64,000 nucleotides of DNA, from contig NC_082413.1 in NCBI RefSeq assembly GCF_004011695.2, positions 248,001 to 312,000 on the forward strand. The letters run 5' to 3'. The stretch is from Ascochyta rabiei. Taxonomy: Eukaryota > Ascomycota > Dothideomycetes > Pleosporales > Didymellaceae. Shown in pieces: positions 34,434 through 43,201 of this stretch. A model generated the notes under the pieces. That model was not told where the DNA came from. It saw only the letters and a program-made list of their open reading frames with translations, and did no database searches. Numbering within the stretch: the stretch's first letter is position 1; every line of letters begins with the position of its first letter. The translations under genes were made by a program, and so were the position numbers.

Positions 34434-34515
34434 TTGTACGCACGCACGCACATATTCGCTGCTTTTTTTTTTTGCTTTTTCTTTTCTTGTTTGATGATTC
34501 TTCATGAGTGATGAT

Positions 34516-34580
34516 AGGAGACGAGACGAGACGGAATGGAGTGGAGTGGAATGGAACGAGATGGAATGAGATGGGATGAC
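34516..34580. repeat. Degenerate purine-rich tract (GAGAC / GGAATG-like units)
   Basis: Imperfect repeats of GAGAC and then GGAGTGGAATG/GAGATGGAATG variants make the plus strand almost pure purine with interspersed T and C. It lies in the shared 3' intergenic region of two convergent genes. Confidence 0.75.
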
Positions 34581-35032
34581 TTCATCATTACCGCGGAAGG
34601 AAGGAATCGAGCTAGATACTGATGCTGTGCAGACTTGATGGGACGGAAATGGAAGGAATGGGAATCAGATGCAATATAGCTTGTAGTAATCATACACACA
34701 CACACTTACGTGTACGCTAGCCGGCCGTTCTTCTCCAATTCTAGATTTACCGCTGCTGCTGGTCGGAGCTGAAACAGCAGTGTGCAAAGGAAGGGTGGTG
34801 GTTTGGAAGAGAGATGTGAGGATTGGAGACTGGGGATTGGGTTTGGTGGATGGGGAGGTGGGCAGACATATGCTTGATTTCGATTATGAAAAGGGGGTCA
34901 CTGAGACACTGCAGCTAATGGCGTTGTTGTGAAGATGGAAAGTGAGATGGAAATGCTGTTGGGTATAGATAAGGCTAAGTGGGCTAAAGAGGAAGAAAGG
35001 AAAGGATAGAACTAGAACGAGACCATGGCAGA

Positions 35033-36725
35033 TCAGCCAGCGCCTCGTCCCCTAGCCCTTCCTCTCCCGCTCGCTGTTCTGGCCATGGGTACACTGCCAC
35101 CGTGGCCGGATGTGCTGCTCTCTACGTACCGCCCCAATGGTGTGCTTCCCCCGGCGTCGCTGTACCCAGCCATACTACTCTGCGCGCTCATTGGCACGCC
35201 GCCCATTGCTCCAACTTCGAGGTGAGGCACTACGGTCCGGACGTGGCTTGTGATCTCATTGACTGGCTCCTGAAACCCTGGTGGTTGGATTTGATAGTCT
35301 CTTGCTTTGATTGGCTGACATGCCGCCTGTAGCAGCCTTTCGTTGAGCTCGTCGTCTGGTTGTGCTTCTCTTAGCATCAGCTTCAAATCTTGGTCTACAT
35401 CTTGCGGCGCAAGAGGTGGTGGTGTGGGCGCCGAGGCGTTGACTTTCTGAAAGATCTTGGCGTCGAGGACGAAAGGCGGGTTGTATATGAACGGTATTTG
35501 GCCGTTTGTTATTGACGTTGTTGAGCGCGTGGCGCCGCGTGTTGCATGCGGGTTGGACGAGACTTGGCGAGCCATGTCTGTAGCGCCAGGAACTTCGTCT
35601 GAGTCCTGGTCTGCATCGGGGAGATCACCATTCTCGGAGGCGTGGTCGCCGTTGGTCTGGGCGTGCCCGTTAGTCGTGGCTTCGGTGTTGGAGGCTTCGT
35701 TCGGCCTCATCTTGGCGAAGAAGTGGGAGGCTGCATTCGTCGCCTTGGTCATGGCCATATTAAGTTCCTTTTCGGTGAAGAGACGGTCGAGGGAGTAGGC
35801 AGAGGCCTCGAATTGTGTGTGCATGGTGCGTGCCTTGGCTTCGCGGTAGGGCGAGGCATTGCCTGCTTCGACGTTGCGGCCAGAGGGGCCCGGCGAGTCG
35901 ATCTCATTCTCATCAAACAGTTTGCGTTTGCGCGACTTCTCTGCCGCTACTGCGGCCTCTTCAGCCTCCCCTCCAAACTTATGTCCTGTTCGTCTGGTCT
36001 TGCGCGGAGCTTGTGGCCCACCCGGGCTGGCGGGGTGGCCGATGCTGAACTGGTTGGGGTGCAGGAGCATGGCGTTGCTGTCGGAGATGTCGAGCTGCTC
36101 CTTCTCACGCCTCAGCTTGTTGGAGCGCTGCTGTATGCTTGCCATGAGGCGTTCGCGAACGGTGGCTGCAAGGTATTTGTGCTCCTCCTCTGCGATCCTG
36201 ACCTTGTACAGATGCGAGTTTTCGATTTCGTTCTTACTGTTCTCGTGCTTGTTCTGTGGGCGTTGTCAGCTTCAGGTGTGCCGCTATTTACTAATCGCCT
36301 AGACTTACGTAAAGCATCGTGAGGTTGTAGTCGCGCTCCTCCATGGCGTCGTTGACGGCATCCACAAAGCGCGAGTAGTGCTTGCCGCACTGCGCAACGT
36401 AGTCGGTGCCAGCACTGGGCGCAGTTGGCACGTTGTTGCCCATGATCTGCGCGATCAGCTCAGAGGCTTCCTCCCCGTTATCCTCGAGTGGCTCGTTCTT
36501 ATAGGGATCGGCCTTCATGATGAGGTTGATGTCGGCCTGTAGCGCAGCAAGCTGGGCTCTATAGTGGCTGTCGCGGTTGTCTGAGAAGGTGGCCATCATC
36601 TCAGACAGCTTCTCGGCCAGCATGTTGCGCCTCTTGTCGCGCTTCGAGGGTTGCGGCTGTGGGGAGGTGGCAGAGTGGCCGAGCGGGAAATTGTCCGCCG
36701 GCTCAGGGCTGCCATTACGGACCAT
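35033..36725 (-). CDS. SDS3: Sds3-like subunit of Rpd3/Sin3 histone deacetylase complex
   Basis: Two exons on minus, 36725-36309 and 36253-35033, join across a 55-nt intron (GTAAGT...CTGACAACGCCCACAG) into 545 residues. The N-terminal half matches the Sds3-like family pattern: RRNMLAEKLSEMMATFSDNR, then YRAQLAALQADINLIMKADPY, then a second helical segment (MEERDYNLTMLYNKHENS...HLYKVRIAEEEHKYLAATVR) with long coiled coil. The motif LHPNQFSIGHPASPGG is characteristic of filamentous-fungal members. A KSRKRK sequence may be a nuclear signal. The tail is Gly/Arg-rich (RGRARGRGAG). Family members stabilise the Sin3-Rpd3 corepressor. The ATG chosen is the first in the frame followed by family-like sequence; the longer upstream extension is 5' leader. 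Confidence 0.85.
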
Positions 36726-38243
36726 GGCAAAGGTGAAGGGAGGCGGGCGTCTGGAAGGATGCGTGTGGAGGTCGAAGCTACAACAGGTGGTGCAAGCAGA
36801 CACAGGCTTCGGCGCAGGCTTCGGCGCAAATGCTCCGGTTGGGGGAAGTGTATAGCGGGCGCGGAGTGGATAGTCGAGTGTGGTGACGGCAATTCGATAC
36901 ACGTGCGAGCTGCCAGCGCTTGGCTTCTGTGTTGCTACGATACAAAAAACATGTGACCAGCTGGCGGTGTGCTTGTCAAGGCGGTTTGCAAGAGTGAATT
37001 GTACCAGAAGCATCACGGCAGGGACCAACGAGCATCCGGCTAGCGCGCTTTTCCCATTCGCCGACCGCCGACATTCCCGACCGCCTTTCACCCTCAACAC
37101 CTGCACACGAAACCAGACTCATCTTGCACACGTGCACTTGTGCGCTAACTGCGTCAGGCTACCCTGTCCATGCCCACTTTTGATGGAAAACTGTTGGCAT
37201 TAACGCGTGCTTAGGTTCCTGCATGACATCACGTTGAGGCCCACGCTCCATCTGACATAACTGTGTTTATCATCTCTAGCCTTTCTCATCATTCTCAAAA
37301 CTCCCAAGCCACATTCTGTTCCTGAATCTTGTTCCGGTATCCGGCACTTGATCGACACTGCACCCGCATCGCAGGGTGTGGGGGATACGATACGGCCAAT
37401 ACGAGATAGGGCCAATGGAGCCTCACCCAAGTCTACACACCTGTCCATAAGCAATTACAATCACCAGTCACTACCAAAAGCTATCAGAGTCGACGATACC
37501 GGATTGGGCAATGTCCACGATGCTCTACTGCCTTACTGCAAAAGTTTGCTGTTCGGTAGATGGTAGTTGTCGACGATCTATCTCGCTCTCGCATCAGCTT
37601 CGACCATAGTACTCTCTGCCGCCGGCGAGCTCGCGATAGAGTCTAAGCTCGAGATTGCTTCTTCTCCAGATGAGAGGCTTATCTGATCTACACTCTGCCA
37701 AGATATTACTTCTTCTGGTAGTCCTGTCGATCAGGCCCGCTTTTCCATTGCCTGTTCTGGCCGAGTATGCTCTATTCAGGCATTCCTCGAATGGCCATCG
37801 CTCCCGGTGCGGCGCAGAGATGAAGCATGCGTCGATCAGTATTATTGAATCTGTAATTACAAGCACACTGAGTCTGTGATTACTTGAGCTTCACAGCAAT
37901 CTTGTTGAGCAACGACATCAGTGACACAAGCCCAGAGATAGGAGGGCCGGAACGCAGACATGGTCGTTCGATCAACAACGCCCTACGTGGGATATTCCGC
38001 AAAGCCAAAGGCAGTTCCAGCTGCAGAGCGTGGGACTACAGCATAGAGTCGCCGTGTCTTCCAAATCAAAATTGCACAACACTGCATCTCAAGGCTTGCA
38101 AAAGGTATAAGTATCTGAAGGCATTCCTCCCAAAGCACTCTTCATCTCTACAGCCTTCCATCACTTCATCCTCCAGCTTCTCAAAACCGCAATTTAACAA
38201 CCTGAAACCTCTTTACATCATCAACACCAACACAACCGCCACC
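36726..38243. other. Divergent intergenic region with hydrophobin promoter
   Basis: 1.5 kb between the Sds3-like gene (minus) and the hydrophobin gene (plus). A TATA box at 38106-38113 and an A/C-rich leader belong to the hydrophobin gene. No gene is supported; the plus frame 37884-38435 is mostly 5' UTR fused to the first hydrophobin exon. Confidence 0.55.
38106..38113 (+). promoter_or_regulatory. TATA box of the hydrophobin gene
   Basis: TATAAGTA lies 138 bp before the hydrophobin ATG and is followed by a C/T-rich then A/C-rich leader with ACCACC-like context at the start (GCCACCATG). This is the usual layout of highly expressed fungal secreted-protein genes. Confidence 0.6.
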
Positions 38244-38633
38244 ATGCAGTTCTCACTTGCCACGATTACCGCTCTCCTGAGCCTGACATCCGCCGCCGCA
38301 ATCACTGCGCGCTCCCCAACCACCGGCAGGCTCGTATCCCGCCAGGCATCTGTCTGCGGCGCGCTAGCAACACCCGTGTGTTGCCAGCTCGACATCTTGG
38401 GCGTTGCGAATTTGAACTGCGAGAACGGTACGTGAAACACCCTGGCCCCTCAAGCATAGCATAAGGAGAATCACCCAGTCCACGAAGATGAGAGAAATCA
38501 TGGCTGATGCTCCTTAGCTGGTCCTGTTGAGACGACGGAAGATTTCACCGCTCTGTGCGCCGAAACGGGAACGAGCGCGCAGTGCTGCGCTTTGCCACTT
38601 GGTACTGACTCACTGCTTTGCACTGCTGCTTAG
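38244..38633 (+). CDS. Class II hydrophobin
   Basis: Two exons, 38244-38427 and 38518-38633, separated by a 90-nt intron, give 99 residues. A signal peptide (MQFSLATITALLSLTSAAA) is followed by a short pro-like segment ending in SRQASV. The eight-cysteine hydrophobin pattern is complete: C-x7-CC-x11-C-x15-C-x8-CC-x10-C, with CGALATPVCCQLDILGVANL at the start. The x11 and x10 spacings mark class II, and the short first loop (x7) resembles the trihydrophobin/cerato-ulmin group. Such proteins self-assemble at air-water and cell-surface interfaces and coat aerial hyphae and spores. A strong TATA box precedes the gene. It lies tail-to-tail with the Pth11-like receptor. Confidence 0.93.
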
Positions 38634-39671
38634 ACGAATATGAACTGGCGCGTGGCATCCATGGTTACGATGACGCTGCTTGAAAGTCGTCGTAATCGAA
38701 TCCCTCTGAGGCAAGGTAGTCCACAAATTGTATTCAGAGATTGCCAGTGTAGCCTAGACATAAGCACAATCGAGCGCAACCTGATTTAAATTTCTTATAC
38801 CGCCACGCAAACACACTGACCGCATTCTGTATCATCCATGCCTCTCAGCGACTTCCAAGTCCATTACTGAACAAGCGATCCCCCCAGCCGCCGAATTGCT
38901 CGTCGAGAAAGCTGCCAACTCCACGTTAAGCGGCAACAAACCCGTCCTCCTGTAAGACCGAGTTTTATACTCGGCAAAGGTTTGACGATCCATAGAATTG
39001 TACTTGAACCCTTCTCGACAAAGACCTTCCACTGTACTGAGCGAAACACATAAGGACATGGTGACTCGGCGTTTTCAATTTCAATCCAAGGTGCCATGGG
39101 CAAATTCCGCTACCTCCTCGTTTCCTTGGACGTCGTTGGATTGTTTTGGTGAAGAGGGATGGAGTGCGCGATTTGGCGGTCACGGAATCGGACCTCGAAA
39201 GCATACGCGTGTTTGTGCTTCAGTCGAGTCACAGGCCAGGCAGACAGGCATGTCTTTTTTTCTGGTGTTGGGGTCTTTGCGCTTGTTGGTTCTGATGCCG
39301 CTTTTTGTGTTTGGTGGGAAGCGTGCAAGGGCATGAAGTCGTTGTCTCTGTCCCTTTGATACAATCAGATCTGTGAGGTTTTTGGAGATCTCTGTATTTT
39401 AGTAAGGCGATGGTTTTTTAAAGGAGAAGTGATAGTCGACTGTGCTTTCTGAGGAGTTACAAGGTTTCGATGCCGCAAAAATAGCTAAAGATGCGATATC
39501 TTAAGGGTTGAGAGAGCGTCGTGAGTTTCAAAAAGATGCTGCAGTAGGACGGCACAAAACTGGACTTGATACCTAGAGACACGTGCACCTGCAAACAGCA
39601 CGAATATCAAGCAGCCGATTCAACTTTTGACAGCGCTATCCCATCCATACTTCGTCACTCCTCTCTGGCGA
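38634..39671. other. Convergent intergenic region, hydrophobin/receptor
   Basis: About 1 kb between two convergent stop codons. Frames such as 38998-39336 plus and 39110-39364 minus are antisense to one another, lack domains and are not supported. No repeat structure seen. Confidence 0.5.
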
Positions 39672-41447
39672 CTACTTGCCTGATTTGCTGCCCCTCCCCT
39701 GTAGAATGAACAATTCTGTACTCGCGTTGCTGATAGTGCTTAGCTCTCTCGACGCACTCCTGCTTCTCCGGAAGCCACTGGCACTCATTCTCTGTGCTGC
39801 TGCTGCGGCCGGTGGTGTTGGCCGCCTCGGTAGCGGTTTGTTTACATCCATACTGCCCCATCTTGTTGTGTGTCGCGATGCAGAGCGCGAAAGGTGTGGC
39901 TGAGCAGTGATCGTAGTCGCGAAAGAGCTTTGCGTCAAGTGTAATGGTGAGCGGTGCAGTTCTGATGTTCGCACACTGTTCAAGCTGACAGTATGAGGTT
40001 TTAGTGTCTGTCTTGATGCGGATTGGTGAAGGTTTGCAGGCTGTATGTTGATACCAGCCTGGGCTGTTATTTGGCTCGCGAGTGGTATGGACAACCTTTT
40101 CAACGACTCTGACTGTTGCTTTGATTCTTCGTCATCTATCTGTCTTGCATGACTGTGTTGCCATCGACGCGGGTACTGGTTCGAGGAGTTGTTGGTCGTT
40201 CTGAAGTACTGCGGGAACAGTCTGTTCAGCATCGGTTTGCAACCGGGGAAACAGCCGCAAACAATGCCTACACAGCTCTCAGCAGACATTATGATAAAGG
40301 TTTCCGCGCCATGCCCTGATGTTGTTAGACCGTAAGCAGTGCCTTTGGGATACTTGCTCTTCGCTTACAAAAAACGTCGTATGAATGTAAGTAGATGTGG
40401 GTGTAGTATAAACGCGCAGCCCCAGCGATGCACACACTGGCCATCCGTAAGTATCGGCTGGAAGCCAGTTGATAAAGGACTCACATAACGCCGAACGAGA
40501 ACATGCATATAAGCGTGACGCGCTGACGCAACGACACTTTCACGTTGAGAAGGTCTTTGGCTGGCCACAGGAAAATGAGAAAGTCGCTGAGAGTGTTCTG
40601 TACCGAGTGGAAATAGTAGATCGCTTTGATATTCAAGCATTTCGCCCTGCCAAGGTACTTGAAGATATTCCAGTAAGTACTTGCAGGCCTAAGGATTGCG
40701 TTAGTAGGTTAACTGAAAATCCCTGGACACAACAGCTTACGAGCATTGGAAGAGAGTGACAAAGAAGCAGGCCACATTCAATGAGACAGTGTAGCACAAC
40801 ATGATGCCGCAAAACCACTTGTTGAGCCTTGACGGAAAGATGCCTTTGGAGGTGTAAGCGTATGGTGGCAGTGATCTAAACTCAAGTTACATACGCAGGT
40901 ATGTCAAGAAAATTGCGACCTTCATTAGCGTTACAATTGTTGTGAAAAGAAGCTGTGTTGTCATTCCCATCTGGCACGCCGTGAGCACAGACCATTCGAC
41001 TTTTTCGGAATACATACTTGGGCAGCTTTCATAGAGGCATACAGGATCTGCGGGCGTATGTCCCCTGGTTGGGATCAGTGGTTGCGAATCAAGTGTTAAC
41101 TTCGGTTGCATACAAAGGTGGTATCCCATCTGGTACTGGGGTAACATGGAGATGATAACCATGATGTTGTTCCCCACTGACATGACCTGGTTCTCCAGTA
41201 AAGGCTCCGTTGTCTCTCAAATGGCAGGTTCAAGACTTACAGCGGCCAGCAACATGATGCCATCGTCCCAACCGAGTGTCTTGGTTAAGACTGTGCGGCT
41301 GTAGAGGCGACAAGACATAAATACAACGACCAGTACCGTCATCGGCGTTATGATGCCAATGGCCAACGGCCTGCGAGTCGTGGGGTCGACATAATTGGGC
41401 TTCGGAAAGGACAGTAATTCTTCTGCTGTGGGAAACCTGGAAGTCAT
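39672..41447 (-). CDS. Pth11-type seven-transmembrane receptor-like protein (fungal rhodopsin-fold)
   Basis: Eight exons on minus: 41447-41241, 41186-41114, 41064-41018, 40970-40895, 40843-40741, 40688-40485, 40436-40369 and 40315-39672. All seven introns are 47-54 nt and every junction preserves the frame, giving 473 residues. The joined protein has the family hallmarks: LGWDDGIMLLAAV after the first membrane segment, GYHLWDIRPQILYASMKAAQ, LMKVAIFLTYLRIFP, CSPASTYWN, SDFLIFLWP, and a seventh segment in WHGAETFIIMSAESCVGIVCG, then KPMLNRLFP. The last 170 or so residues form a Ser/Arg-rich cytosolic tail. There is no N-terminal CFEM domain. In Magnaporthe the founder Pth11 acts in surface sensing upstream of cAMP; the ligand here is unknown. 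Confidence 0.9.
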
Positions 41448-43201
41448 CCTGACGCGACGGGAGGTCGAAGTCTCATAATTGCGATTCTTCTGTTACATAA
41501 ATAGAGGTATCACGAGCGTACAGTGACATCCGTGCCCGTTTCAACGTTCACTTGCAGGGTGTGGCTTGCCCTAAGATACGCGCCCAGGCCTTCGGGTGGA
41601 ACGTACATGAGCATGCAGGGTGAGCCGCCTGCTCGAACTGGCCTCAGACCCGGGGAACGAAAGCAGGAATTTCACGAGCAAGACTGGTGACCGATTCGGT
41701 ACTAGATTTCCATTGTCGGGGAAAGGTAGAACTTCATCGTTGTACAACACCTCAATGTATAGGTTTTGCGCAAGGCAGACGTCTATCAGGCAAGCGCCGG
41801 CTTTTCGTAAGTACACGGCAGAGGTTTGGAGACGCAACGCTAATCGAGAAACAGTCGACAGTACCGGTTCCGGGCTGGAAACGAATCGATGGCCTTAGTT
41901 TCCAGGAATATCCTCGTCTCGAGAACAACTGCCGACATGTCACCCACATGGCTGCACGGGCATTCAGCAACAGTCCACTTTGTGGCGCTGCGGGAGTCCC
42001 CGTTGCATGCTCAGATCTTTACCTTGATCGTATCCTTGGCCGAGCGATCCACCTCTCAACACCTATGCGCAACTTGCAAACATAATCCGTTCAGGTACCC
42101 ACCTTGTCGAAAGCAAAGCGGACACGCCCGCTCGCCTTGTGAAACCCACCTTCCCAATCTGGGACAGCTGTACAGGGGCCGAATCTTGGGCGTAAAGTAC
42201 TACTTGCCACTTGCAACCACATGCTAAATATATCAATTCTGAAGGAGCAACTTAAGTCGAGTAAGTGTTGTATGGGGTAAGAGATCCGGATTGTGGCATC
42301 TTTGTCGGCCTTTCCCGTGGGTTTTCCGCTTCTTGTTCATCCCCATTGAGCTTGGTGATGGCTGCCGAGAAAACGCCTCAAAGTATTCGGCAGTCTAGGA
42401 TTGCAGAAGGAAACATGATGCGTCGCAAAGCAGTGTCTTGCTCTGTGACGAGAAGACAGATTGGTAGTGAAGCACCGAAGACGAGCACGCAGATGCGAGA
42501 ACGGGAGCGCTCAACACAAGTGAAGTTGCAAAGAGTTCGCGAGCTGGGTTCTCAGCAATCCGTAAGTGCCCGTCGAAAACACGATGAACGATGATAGAAC
42601 TCGCGATCGCCCAAGGCTTTGCACTAACGTTGATATGCGGCTCCATGCGTCTGCTCGATCACGGGTCAACAGCAACGACTCTTTGTCATCCTGAATTGCC
42701 ACAGGCCCAGTATATTTCATCAAGACGTACCAGTCGATGCGTATTTGTGAAGAGGAAAGTGGGCGTGATGAAGACGAAGGCAGTAATGGCTTTGAGCCGC
42801 CATTTTGAGTGAAGGTCCGTGCACGACCTGCGCTTCCTCCTTTCATTACTGCCCATCGACACCAAGTGCAACCGGACCACCACCACTGTCTTTTGTTGGA
42901 CCTACATTCTTCTGATATCATGAGTTTCTTGGAAGCGTAGAGCTTCAGTTCTGCACCTGGGTTGCCCTCATCCAGCCCCTGTCAGCTTCGTTTCACTACG
43001 GCCGCCTGCAGCCTGGTCTCTCTATCAACTGTCAATTTTCCGCAGAAATCTCGTTTGCTATGAACTTAACTGAAAATTGAAATCCTACTGTGTTACCACA
43101 TCGAAAATCACACTGCTTGCATTTTTACCATAAATTTAACACAGGCTCTTAGACCGAGCGTTGCATGCATCTCTACAAACCGAACACCATTCTCTTGCAT
43201 C
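41448..43201. other. Divergent intergenic region
   Basis: 1.75 kb between the ATGs of the receptor (minus) and the helicase (plus). Overlapping frames around 42265-42921 have no recognisable domain. The final 150 bp before 43202 are A/T-rich leader-like sequence. Confidence 0.5.

Larger units (their letters stand above)
34238..35032. other. Convergent intergenic region rich in simple repeats
   Basis: Space between the stop codons of the BTB gene (plus) and the Sds3-like gene (minus). It carries several microsatellite-like tracts between 34347 and 34720 (listed separately) and no supported gene. Confidence 0.6.

Noticed and set aside
36726..37106. N-terminal extension of the Sds3-like protein
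   Set aside because: Sequence upstream of ATG 36725 is low complexity and unlike the family, and it lies in the expected leader.
42265..42921. Overlapping frames of 109-136 codons between receptor and helicase
   Set aside because: Antisense to each other, no domain, no splice-compatible partners.
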